Positions 37,726 to 49,200 of a stretch of DNA of 64,000 bases are shown in pieces. Where the stretch lies: NCBI GenBank assembly GCA_019925105.1, contig JAHGAU010000005.1, forward strand, positions 1,116,001 to 1,180,000, in the 5' to 3' direction. A program made the translations under genes and the position numbers. The notes below the pieces were generated by a model. It did not search any database. It worked only from the letters and a program-made list of their open reading frames with translations, and was not told where the DNA came from. This stretch comes from Niebla homalea. Lineage: Eukaryota; Ascomycota; Lecanoromycetes; Lecanorales; Ramalinaceae. Numbering within the stretch: the first letter of the stretch is position 1; each line of letters opens with the position of its first letter.

Positions 37726-40700
37726 TGAAACTTTTGGATGGCGACGAACAACGGGACCCCAGAGGTCAGAAACGATACATACGTATATAGCTTAAATAAT
37801 AATAAGGATAATATTTTAAATGCAATAAACGGAAACGGAATAATAATAAAAATAAAAAGGGAGGAAGGGTAAGCGGCTTAAATTAATAGGAACGGTAATA
37901 AGTTATATAAATAACGCGATAAATATAAGATAAAAAGGCCTTAAATTGAATAAAAAGCCTATAATTAATAAAATACATATAAAAAGATACGTATAACGCG
38001 TAAAAATATTATTATAAAAAATAATAAATAAAGGGCAGAAAGAATAAGGATAATACGTAAAGACGGATAGGAAGTAAACGGAGGCATAAAAGGTTTTATT
38101 AAGTATATATAAACTAAAAGAAAACCGGGTAAAAACAAAGAAATATTAAATAAATAAGAATAAATTATAAAAAGAAATAGTTATTAAATACGTAAAAAAA
38201 AAGTAAAAAAAAAGGAAGTAATAAAGGCATTAAAAACCCTTTTTATAATTATATAAAAAAATATTATATTAAAGATTTAGCCGATATTATAAATTGGGCT
38301 ATAAAAAGTAAAAGATTTTTACGTAAATATAAGGAGAAATTTAAAGGAATTAAAGAAATTATATAAAGTTTAAAAGGCGGTAATAAAAACGCCAATAAAC
38401 GGAAGTAAAAAGAAATAAAAAGGATACGTATAAAGTAAAAAAGCAACGGGAGAAACTCTAAAAAAAAAACAGGCATAAGTTAAATAATAAAAGCCATAAA
38501 AGCGGTACCGGCGTTAACGGTAAAAAAAGTAAAGGTAAAAAAGAAAACGGCGATATTAAAGAAAGTGAAAATAATAACCGTATAATTATCAGGTAAAATA
38601 AAAAGGAATATAATAGTAAAAACGAACCTACTATAATTAATAAAGGCGTTTAAAGTAACGGAAAAACTATTAATAGAATAGATTATTACGGTATATAAAT
38701 TATAAAGTAAAGATATTTTTTTTAATATAGCCTTATTAAAAATAAAAGAAAAGTTAAAGAAGTTAAAAAAATAAACCAATAAAAAAGGATATAAAATAAT
38801 AAAGATATTAAGGTAATCTTTCGTTATTATAATAAACGGGATATATTTAATAAAATTTACGGAGGAAGAAAAGGAAATTACCTTAAAACGGATAAAGAAA
38901 AAAAATACGGTTTTTTACCTTAAGTTAAAGATTATTAATTATAATCTCTTTTTTATAATAAAAAGGTTAAACGCTTTTAATTATATAAAGAGATATTTTA
39001 CGGTTATTTTAAGCGTAATATTAATAAAAATATATAATAATATCCTTAATAAAAAAATAATAAAAAATAAGTCTTTTAAATTAATAAAACCTTAAGACCG
39101 GGTAACGGATATTTATTAATACTTTAAATATTAAAAATACGGGTATATTATTATAAAATACCTTAATAATATAAAATACGTAATATATATTAAAGGGTAT
39201 AATACGTATAAATACGTTAGCTTAATAATAAAGGGTTTAACGAAGAACGCATTAAAATATACGGCGTATAGTAATAATAATTACTTAATATAAGACTTAC
39301 GGTATATAATAAGAATAAAGGAAACTTAACGTAAGGAAATTAAGATAATAATTAAGGTTTAACGTTATAATTTATATAAATTTAAACCGATAAAATAATT
39401 AAAAATGGTTTTAAAATATAAATAAAGCTTATTAAATAAAAAAAGGTAAAATATAATAATTAATAATATAAAGAAAAGGAAGCTTATAATAATATTAACC
39501 CTTAAAATTAACCACTTAACCGGGATTATTATTATAATAAAAAGATTAAGATAAATAACGCTTAATTTTAAAAAGAAATTATTTATATAAATAAAAGTTA
39601 ATAAGGAAAGCCCGATAAACGTTAATATTTAATATATTTACGTTTTTAAGGGTAATATAATATAACGTATGTAAAAAAGTAATTAAAATTATAATATTAA
39701 TATTTAAATTTAAATTTAAGGAAATAAAGGATATTAATATTATAGCGATATAGGAACCGTTATATAGTCCGTATATTTACTTTTTAACCAACTTAAAAGA
39801 TGGTTTTTACCTGGCCTTTAAGGGTAATAAGATGACGCGGACGTACTTCTTTATTAATAAGAGGTTAAATATAAATAGTTAAAACGTTACTTATTACGGA
39901 AGGAACCTATATATATTCTAGATTATACGAGAAAAAGATATTAAAAATAACTTAAATATTTATAATATATATAATCCGTTATTAATTAATAAAAAAGGAC
40001 CCTTTATAGTTTTATTACTTAAGGATATTATAGCCGTATTTAATAAATATTTTTTAATAAAGGACTTTAATCTTTATTATATTTAATAAAATAAGGATGG
40101 TTATACGATTAATTATATTAAATTTAAGGAGTTATTAATAGTTATTATATAATTTAACTTTATGTTATTAATATTAAAAAAACTATTATATAAGAAAGCC
40201 GTAAACTTAGGATTATAATCGATTTAATATTTAACTTAAAAAAGATTATTAACTTAATTATAATATATAGACCTTAAAAGGATTTAAAATACGGTTTAAA
40301 TTACGTTTTAATATAAATAACTTTAAATTAATCCGTTAACGTAATTCCGTTTTTACCGTTTAAACGAACGTAAAAGATAATTAAGGAAATTAAAATATTT
40401 ATAAAAGCAATAAAAATAATATCTTAATTAACGGAATTCCCCCGCCTTAATAATAAGGAATAAATCGACCGTTTTATAAAGTAAATAATAAAGGTTTTAA
40501 ATAAAATAATTAATATTATAATTTTAATAATAAAGCCGTTTTAAAAAGCTAAAATTTATTAAAATAAAAAATATATAAAGACGACTATAAAGGTAAAAGT
40601 ATTTATAAAGTAAATTACTAAGTATAAAAACCGGGAAACGCTTTAATAATTAAAAGAAACTTAAAAGGAAAAGGAGAAAATTATCCGGAAAGTTAAATAA

Positions 40701-43508
40701 ATATACTTCCGGGCTATAATATATAACTTAACGGTTTCCCTTTATAATATTTAAAAGTTAATAAAATACGGTAAGGAATAAAGTAGGAAACTTAAATTTA
40801 TCTTTAAGTTTTTACCTTTAAAAAAATTAAATAATACGGTAATAAATATTTTTAACGGTAAAATTAAAACTCTTAAAAAGGTATTTTTTTCCCCGTTATT
40901 GGAAGTTAACCTAGTAAATATTAACGGTACGGTATATTTTAAATTAATAATAATAAGTAAAATAATAACTTAAAAAATAATAATTAAAACGATTAATAAA
41001 CTGAAGAAGGATAAGGCTTTTAAACTTAACAATATATTAAATAAGTTCCTATCTATAATAACGTTATTATTCGGAAAGATTTTTATTTATTTATTTTAAG
41101 CTTACCTTAATATAAGATATCACCCCCGTAAATTTAAAGAGATTAAGATAATTATCCTTAAGAAGCTGGTTAAGTTAAATTACTTAAAGGTAAAATTATA
41201 TAAACCTATAGTATTCCTTTATACGTTAAAGAAGGGTTTAAAGATAATAATTATAAAGATTTTAAATAACTATATAGAAAAATATAAGTTATTCTTTAAT
41301 TAATAAATAAAAATAAGAAAAAAACGGTTAACGGAAACGGCTCTTAAAAACTTAATTAATAATATATATATAATATAAGGTTATAAGAAAAAAATATATC
41401 GTAAGTTTTTTTTTCTTAAATATTATAAAGGCGTTTAATAAAATAAATTATTAAAAATTATTATATAATTTACGGAAGAAAAAGGTTTTATTTTTCTTCG
41501 TAAATTAAATAAAGAGTTTCTTAAATAATTGAATAACGTTAATTAACTTAAAATAAAAAATAAATATAATAAAGCCCGCAATAATAAAGATTTTTTAAAG
41601 GTTATTTATCTCCTTAATCTTATTTTTATTCTTTAATAACCTGCTTATTAAAAACTTAATAAAACTAAAATAAAAGGTTTAAATAAGGGGCTTTATTAAT
41701 AATATTTACCTTTTAATTTATAATACGTTTACTTATATAACTTATTTAAAGTTAAAATAGGTTTATAAAGTCTATTTATAATAAATAAAGATATATAAAA
41801 CTTAATTCGCCTTATATAAGTATAAATTTATCTATATAATAAGGAGCCTAAAGTTATACGATATAACGGCTATAATAAACTTAAATAATATAATAATAAA
41901 ACCGGAAGTTAATATTAAGATATTTAATTTATAAGTTAATAAAAAACTAAATTAAAAAGACTATATAAGAAAAATCTAAAAGAAGATAATTTTATAGGAA
42001 AAAAGCCTTATTTACCTTATAATATTAATATAAGAAATTATTTTATAGAAGGTTAAAATTATTTAATAAGTAATTATAAAGTTTATAATAACATATATAA
42101 TAATTATTTAATACGTACTTAAGGATACGTTTAAATATAAGAAAAAGCCCGTCCGGTAATTATAAAAAATTTAAAACCGATACTTAAGAATAATAAATAA
42201 AGTATATAAAGCGACTTCCGTCTTAATATTAGAATCCGAGGTTTTTATATTATTAATAAAGCTGGCTTTAAATTAAATAATTATTTAAATAAAACTTAAA
42301 AAAATTATAAACTTAATTATATTAATAAGAAACGAACGTATTCACTATAATTATAAGAGGCCTTAAATAAAAAAGCGTAGAAAAACAGTATTTACCTTCT
42401 TTATAGAAGTTAAATTAAAGTAAATTAAAAAAAAGGTCGATTTAATTTACGTTTAAAAAGTTAACGTAAGAATATATAAAATTTTACTTAAAGTAAAAAC
42501 GGTAAAAAAGAAAAAGGTTATAAAAATAAAATTAATAATAATTACCTTATAGATTATAAAGAAATAAATAAAACGTTAACGTAAATATAAAGAATTAATC
42601 CCTTAAGGGCAATAATATTTAACTTTAAATAATAATAAAGTTATTAATAAGTATCTCCGGCATTACGGGATTATAAGGAAAAATAATAATACGTTAATAA
42701 TTTAACTCCGGATAAATAAAAACGGCTTAATTTATTTTCTTTTTATTATATATATTAATAACCGGATTAATATTAACTATAAATATAAATAATAAAAACA
42801 GGACGTTATATACGTATTAATTTTTTATTTATTATTTAAGGAGCTTAAACCGGGATTAATTAAAAAAGTAAAAATTAACGATTATTATTAAATATTTATT
42901 AATAAAAAAAGTATTAAAACGGCTATTAAATTTATAATAATTATAAACTTAATATTATAGTTTAACTTAATTAAAGAAATAAAGGAAATAATCGAAAACT
43001 TAATTAAAAAACTTTGCCGTTAACCCGGGGGCAGAAAGTAATAACGGAAAAATTATATTTAATAAGGGGTTAAAAAGGCTATAAATACCGGGACGGTATA
43101 GGAAGTAATATTATATCGGTCGGTAAAATTATATAAATAAAATAATAATAATATATATATTAATAAAGATATTTAATAATATAATCGGAATTTTAAAATT
43201 TTAATATTAAATAAACTTATAAAGTAACGGAAGAATAATAAGTTTAAAGGTAACCCTTAAATAGATTCAGTCGTAATATTATAGGTTTTCTTAAAAAAAA
43301 TATATGAATAAATTCCTATTCTTTAAATGGCCGTAAATATTTTTAGCCTTTAAAACGTAAGTAAAAATTAAATAAATACCGGTTTTTATTCTTAACGTTA
43401 TGGATATCGGGTTTTTACGGTTATTAATAAAATTAAATAACCGAGTATTAAGGAACGCCGGAATTAACTTAGCTAAATCCGTAGTATAAATCAATCAATC
43501 AATCAATC
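37726..43508 (+). mobile_element. LINE E: full-length LINE inserted in Copia-1
   Basis: 5,783 bp, plus strand. The 5' end has ggatggcgacgaacaacggg and the ccccagaggtc block at 37736-37768; the 3' end (ggaacgccggaattaac) carries an (aatc)n tail. An exact 13-bp duplication, aaatttaaactta, is at 37713-37725 and 43509-43521. The RT active site at 41689-41709 reads GFINNIY where GFVDDIY is expected. The minus-strand open frames at 38264-38476 and 38480-38779 are antisense shadows of ORF1. RIP stops throughout. Confidence 0.95.
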
Positions 43509-43521
43509 AAATTTAAACTTA

Positions 43522-44940
43522 AAATTAAGATTAAATAAGAAGTTTAATAAGTTTTTTAATTTTAACGATTCTGATTTTAATTAATATTTAATTAACGAGT
43601 TATTTAAGGGTAAAGGATATTCCGTATTAAATAATAAGATCTAGCTTTTTACCCTTAAACGGAGTTTAAAGATTAACTTATTAAGTAATAATATTAAAGA
43701 TTCTTTAAATATTTTTAAGCTAAAGTTATCGTAAAACTTCGGCGTAAATAAAGGTAAATATTTTCTATTTATATCTTCAGTTATCTTTTAAATAATCCTT
43801 CAGTTTTCTTTTTAAAGGTTTCTTAAATAGAAACAGAAGAATTTACTTTTAACTTAATAATAAAAAGTAATAAGAGGATTTCTATATTAATAAAACGGAA
43901 TAATAATATACTTAAAAGTTTTAATAATAAAGCTTAAATTCTAAATAAAATTTAGTTTATTTTAATTAATAATAAATTAAAACATCACGGATATTTAAGT
44001 TATCTTTATGTTTTTTTAAAATTATTCGCCCTTTTTATGCTTAATATAATACGGAGAGTTAATTTCTATAATTAATTGCCGTTTTTTATTTTAAAGGCTA
44101 TAATTTCTATTTATAATTATTTTACCCTTAATCTTCCGGACGTTAATTAAATTAAGTAACCTTCCGGGCCAATTAAGATATAAAAGATTTAATAATTAAT
44201 TTTCAGCTTCCCCTTTTAAAATATAGAATCTCAGTTTAAATAAATAAATTTTTTTCTCCTTAAATTTAATCCTTAAAAATAATTTTAAAGGTAAAACCGA
44301 ATTATATCCTTATTATATAATTAAAATTATTAATTTAAAGATAAAATTTTTTATTATAAAAAGTGAAAATTTAAAGTTTTTTAACTTTATAACGTTCTAT
44401 AATCCTTATAAAAAGTCTTAATTAAATAATTTTAACGGCGGAATAAAGTTAAAAATCCTTTAAGTTATAAAAAGAGTTTAAATCGGATAAAGATTTCTTA
44501 TTATAATTATAAGATTTAAGGGTTTAAACTTTAAAGAATTTAATTAAGGTTAAAATTTCCCAGTTAAGACCCCTATTAAGGCTCCGCTTAATACTTTATA
44601 TTATAGAATTAAAACCCCTATATATAGCCGGTTTCCGGCGTATAAATGCCGGCGTATAATTAACTTATAAGGTTAAGAAATAAGTATTTATACTTTTTAA
44701 TTAATAAATACGTATACCTTAATAATAATAAGGTTAAGGTATTTTATCCTTATAGAATTTTAGATTATTAAGTTATTAATTAATTTTATAGCTTAAAGAT
44801 CGTAATTTAATAGTATTTTTAAGTAGAATATTTCTATTTTTTAAGTATATTTTATACGGTAAAATCTTTATATTATAGTTATAAAATTGAATAAGGAAAA
44901 AGTATCCCTATAAGGTATCGCTATCGTAAGGTCGGGCTTA
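43522..44940 (-). other. Copia-1 5' region (leader and gag, degraded)
   Basis: About 1.4 kb between LINE E and the 5' LTR, corresponding to leader and gag by position. No diagnostic minus-strand motif is readable. A plus-strand frame from about 43,522 stays fairly open (FNKFFNFNDSDF, YLINELFKGKGYSVL, KRSLKINLL), with only RIP-type stops, but I do not recognise it. At 44,625-44,660 the pair gccggtttccggcg / atgccggcg forms a small GC-rich repeat. Confidence 0.45.
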
Positions 44941-45100
44941 TAACCTTTTAAAATATAAGGTATAAGTTACTTAATTATTTCTTAAATATAAAAGTACGAT
45001 TAAGTACTTTTACATCCCGGCTATCCCAATCGGGTTTAGCTTCGAATCATATCTAATCTACCCGACTGCCGGGTAACTAATGTGAGTACTTTCAACAACA
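44941..45100 (-). repeat. Copia-1 5' LTR
   Basis: A 160-bp partner of 6984-7140. Its right part is little mutated (actgccgggtaactaatgtg, then agtactttcaacaaca), its left part heavily mutated (aaaatataagg where the other copy has gaaatgtgagg). The flanking ctatta at 45101-45106 matches 6978-6983. Confidence 0.88.
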
Positions 45101-45106
45101 CTATTA

Positions 45107-45646
45107 ACCTTATATAAAAAAGAAAAGAAAAAGAACAATAAAAGGATTATCCATCCTTACCGACTTTAGCATTAATAAATTACGATATGGTATTTAAGGA
45201 TAACGACGGAGGAGATAAAGGAAACGGTAACGGTAACGGTGGCGGTAATAGACCATTAACTCCACAACCAGATTTACCACCAGATTTACCACCAGCTCCA
45301 CCAGCTCCATTAACTCTACCAGTTCCAAAGCAGAAAAAGAAAGATAACAATAAATCCGACTTCAATATAAGCAATATTATTAAAGGAAAAAAAGCTATAA
45401 AAGGTATAAAAAAAGCGAGTTATGCTATAGCCCTTACTTTAGCTATAAATGGATTAAAGCTATTATATTATATAGTTTTTACTGCGTTTTTATCATTTTA
45501 TAAACTACAGGTATATAAAAAGGATAAGAAGTTATCTTTTTCTCCAAGTATACTCCACCATAATACCTTATTTACTAAGTTAAAACACTATCGTTATATA
45601 CTTAAATACCTATACGTTACGGGTTTTAAGTTAATAATCGAAATAG
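45107..45646 (+). pseudogene. Copia-3 pol: integrase-RT linker and start of RT
   Basis: The open frame from 45187 runs into the Gypsy-2 LTR, stopping at 45655-45657, so its 156-residue product is an artefact of insertion. It encodes a Gly/Asn-rich then Pro-rich linker (PDLPPDLPPAPPAPLTLPVP, about residues 29-48), a Lys-rich stretch, and YAIALTLA...YYIVFTAFLSFYK...FKLIIEIEL, which leads into RT. After the agctt target duplication it continues in frame at 52886 as KAFKEKGIWEEVL, the N-terminal copia RT pattern. The frame is open upstream of the Met to about 45145. This patch is much less RIP-mutated than the rest of Copia-3 and keeps CA-containing codons (CCA, CAG). Confidence 0.85.
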
Positions 45647-45651
45647 AGCTT

Positions 45652-45867
45652 TATTAGAGTGCAAGCCCCTCTGGGGTGGTTATAAGGCAAAGGGTGTATT
45701 GCGTATAACTAAAGACATTAAAGTACAGAGGTGTAGGAGTAAAGGGGCCGAAGGCCTTAATATACCCAGTCGGTAACACTCCTGGGTGCCGGACTAACCC
45801 CGGGCTTAGCCCGGGATAGGCCCGGTAGGGCCTACTCCTGAGTTACCAATACCCCTAAACCCTAATA
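45652..45867 (-). repeat. Gypsy-2 3' LTR
   Basis: 216 bp, same length as 52670-52885. Both copies keep tacccagtcggt, cactcctgggtgccggacta and ggcccggtagggcctactcc with only a few transitions. The start is tattagag (from TGTTAGAG). GC-rich palindromic blocks such as ccccgggcttagcccggg and ggcccggtagggcc may form hairpins in the RNA. Confidence 0.97.
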
Positions 45868-45881
45868 TTACCCCCCCCCCC
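45868..45881 (-). other. Gypsy-2 polypurine tract
   Basis: ttaccccccccccc on the plus strand, directly inside the left LTR. The complementary G-rich run is the plus-strand primer site and sets the element on the minus strand. Confidence 0.82.
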
Positions 45882-45956
45882 TGGGAAAGGCTCGCCCTCA
45901 AGCCTATAAGCACGCTGAAAAGGAAAAAATTTTTTTTACACTCAAAACCACCCCTT

Positions 45957-46108
45957 TTACCCATTACTTATGGGCCGGGTAACTAAAGTGAGGTCTTTAT
46001 ACCACCCAGCTTACCCGTTACTGGTTGACCGGGTAACTAATATAAGAATATCACTTAGGTTACCCGTTATTGGTTGACCGGGTAAGTAATATAAGAATAT
46101 CACCCAGG
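45957..46108 (-). repeat. Tandem repeats in the Gypsy-2 3' untranslated region
   Basis: Three imperfect units of about 49-53 bp, each with ttaccc(g/a)tta, a gaccgggtaa(c/g)taa-type core and a ccacccag/cacttag/cacccag end. Units 2 and 3 (about 46,010-46,108) are nearly identical, sharing ttggttgaccgggtaa and taatataagaatatcac. They lie between pol and the polypurine tract, where gypsy elements often carry repeats. Little RIP. Confidence 0.8.
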
Positions 46109-46299
46109 TTAATATCGTGGCGGTGGCCGGGTAGCTGGTGTAAGCATACGGGGGTAGGATCGTGGCGGTAGCCCCTATAATAAGCCCTGAAACCCGATTT
46201 CGTCCGGGGGGTTCCGGGGCAGGTATTGTTTTTTACGATTTACCCCTTTTTTAAAATATTTTTTTAATTTTATTACTTTATATACCAAATTTGCACCAA

Positions 46300-49200
46300 T
46301 AAAAAGGCGTATAATCCATATGGGTAAATAATATTAATAATAGTTATTTCAGTTGCTTTAAGGAGCTATAAGGCCGTCTTAAAAGGCCCTTAAACCTAAT
46401 AGGGACGTAATATACGGCCTATAATATTAAGTTTTAAGCCCGGTAAAATCGTTATTTAATTTAAACGTTTAAAATAACCTTAAAAGGCTACCTTAAATAT
46501 AGCGATATTAATTAAATCTCCGGGTTATAATCCGGGCTTATCCGGGTACTTCTTATAAAAGGCTTTAATTAATCCTTAAATATAAAGGAATTCTTTTACG
46601 TTAATATAATATTAAATATTATCCGGGGATAAGTTTACCTATTTAACCTTATATTATAGTTTCTGCCTTTAACTGGTACGTTAAGAATTAATAATTTCTT
46701 TAAGCTTTTATTCCTTAATACTTTTTTTATTTATAATAACGGGTTTAAGGGGTAAATTAATTTATCTTAATAATAATAGTTTTTTTTTAATCGGAATACG
46801 GGTTAAATTACTTATATAGAAGGTAAAGTAAGCCCGGAAAATATATAAAACGTTTAATTTATAAAAGGAATAATATTATTTAAGGATAATATAAAGATTT
46901 AAATATTTATAATTTAACTTTTTATTAAATTAATTAATTATTAAATACTTAATATTTACGTAAATTTTATTATTTATTTTAAATTTTATATTCCGGCGTT
47001 AACGGTTAACTTACTTAAACGTATTATCGTAAGCTTTATTTAAATTAAAATATATTATATTAAGAATTTTTAATATAATTTTAATAATATCGGTAATTTC
47101 CTTAATTTAAAGTTATTTACGGGTAGTAATATATTTAATATTATTAAGATTAAATAATATCCTTAAGTAAAAGCCCTTATTAAGGTAAAAAAGTATTATT
47201 TTAATTGATTAATTTAAGTTATTATTATCCGTAAATTCTATTATAAGTAATTATTATACTTAATCGTTTTATAAGTAATTTATATAGGTTTAAAGTCTTT
47301 ATTTTACCTCTTAATTTATTCTTTTAATTTAATTATTATTTTTAATATAATAAGGAATTAAGGTCCGGGGGTCGATTTTAAATTAATATAATAAAAAGCG
47401 TTATATTTTATTAATAAATTATAAGCCGTAATTTAAAATAATATTATCCGGAAGGCCGTAATACTTAAATATTTCCTTAATAAAAAGTTAAATTATCTCC
47501 TTAACGGAGGTCTTTTCTTCTTTAACGTAATAAAGGATATAATATCGGCTTTTAAATAATATATAAATTACGGTAAGGATAACGTTTATACCCTTATATT
47601 TAAATAATCCGGTAATAAAGTTAATTAAAAAATTAATTTATTTTTATTCCGGGATTTTTAATTAATAAAATAATTTTATAGGCTTTTATTATAAAGCCTT
47701 AAACTGAAAATAAATATTATAATTTAAAATATAACGGTTAATATTATCCTATAAAGTAAATTAAAAGAAATATTAAAAAATAAATTCAATTATATAATCC
47801 CGGCCGGGGTAATTATTAATTAATTTATTATAAGTATATTTTAAGATTTCTATAATAAGCGGCGTTAATATTTATAATTTATTTTTATTAATAAGGATAT
47901 TAAATTAAATTTTACCGTAATTACTTTCTTGAATTCCGTTAAGCCTTCGTTGATAAGGTTGGCTTCACGGATTTACTTATAAAACCTAAGTTTTTTAAGG
48001 ATTAAATAAATTAATACTGGTACCTTTTCCTTTTTATTTAAGGTTAAAACCTTAAGGCGTTCGGGAAATAAGACGGTTTAAAACTAATCTTTAACCCTGT
48101 TATTATTGTCGTTTTAAAGTTAATAATTAAGTATCTGAATAAGGGCGTTAACCTTATTATTTTATTTACCCGGGCGGTAAATAACCTTAAAATTAAACTT
48201 AAAAAAGGTATTAAAGTATTTTATTTAATATTTTATAAGTTTTTAATTTTTAATAAAGTATTTTAAGGCTTAATTATTACTAAAAATACGGAAGGACTTT
48301 TTTATTATTTTTAGTTTTAACCGTTAATTCTTTAAATACTTAATAATAACGAAAAGTTCCTTATTATACATATTATAATTATACTTAATTAATAATATAC
48401 TCTTAAAATAATAAATTATTAAATATAACTTTTTAACCTTATTATATTAAGAGAAAATACCGTTAAAAACGTAATTTAAAAAGTTAATCTTAAGGATCGT
48501 TTCTTTATCGGGATTGTAATAGGTTAATATAAGGGCCGTAATAAGAGCCTCTTTAAGTATTACGTAAGCCTTTTAGTATTCCGGGGATTATATAAATAAG
48601 GTTTCCTTTTTAATAAGTTTTAAAAAGGGTTTTATTATTTTAAAGAATTAAGGAATAAATCTTTAATAAAAGTTATAGAAGTTAATAAATCCTTAAAAAG
48701 CTTTTAAATTAACGGGGATTAATTAATCCTTAATCTTATTTACTTTATTAAGGTTTACTTTTCACCCGTTAATAATAAGGATAAGACTTAAAAACTTAAT
48801 TTATTAAACTTTAAATTTATACTTCCGGATATTTATATATAAATCGGCGTTATATAAACGCTTTAATATTAAGCATATATATTAAGTATATTCTTTCTGA
48901 ATAACGTTATAAATAATAATATTATTTAAGTAAACTTAAATAAAAATATTTAAATAATTAAATAAAACTTTATTTATATATTATTAATATAAAACGGGGT
49001 TATTAATTAAGCCGAAAAGTATAACTTTATACTTAAAGGCGTTTAATAAAATAATGAATATTATAAAGTCTTTACTCTCCGGGTATATATAAAGCTTATT
49101 AAAAACCGCGATAATATTTAAGCGGGTAATTTATTTATAATTAATAATTCAAAATAATACCTTTTTTATTAAAGGAATAAGGTATTAATTCTTCTTAATA

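Larger units (their letters stand above)
6984..45100 (-). mobile_element. Copia-1: Ty1/copia element bearing nested insertions
   Basis: LTRs of about 157-160 bp lie at 6984-7140 and 44941-45100, with a candidate 6-bp target duplication ctatta at 6978-6983 and 45101-45106. The polypurine tract inside the left LTR (plus strand ctccccttta, 7141-7150) gives minus orientation. Removing the nested elements leaves about 6.6 kb in copia order from right to left: 5' LTR, gag region (44940-43522), gag/protease (37725-36223), integrase (35854-34547), RT/RNase H (33792-31933), 3' tail (7329-7141), 3' LTR. Integrase lies upstream of RT, which is diagnostic of Ty1/copia rather than gypsy. The left and right flanks are copia fragments in opposite orientations (see findings). 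Confidence 0.85.

Noticed and set aside
38264..38779. Two adjacent minus-strand frames with apparent membrane segments
   Set aside because: Antisense to LINE E ORF1. The hydrophobic Phe/Ile/Leu-rich products follow from AT-rich antisense sequence, and they mirror 30610-31171 in LINE B.
45180..45374. Minus-strand open frame rich in Gly and Pro
   Set aside because: Reverse complement of the Pro-rich Copia-3 linker, which makes sense as coding only on the plus strand where it joins RT in frame.
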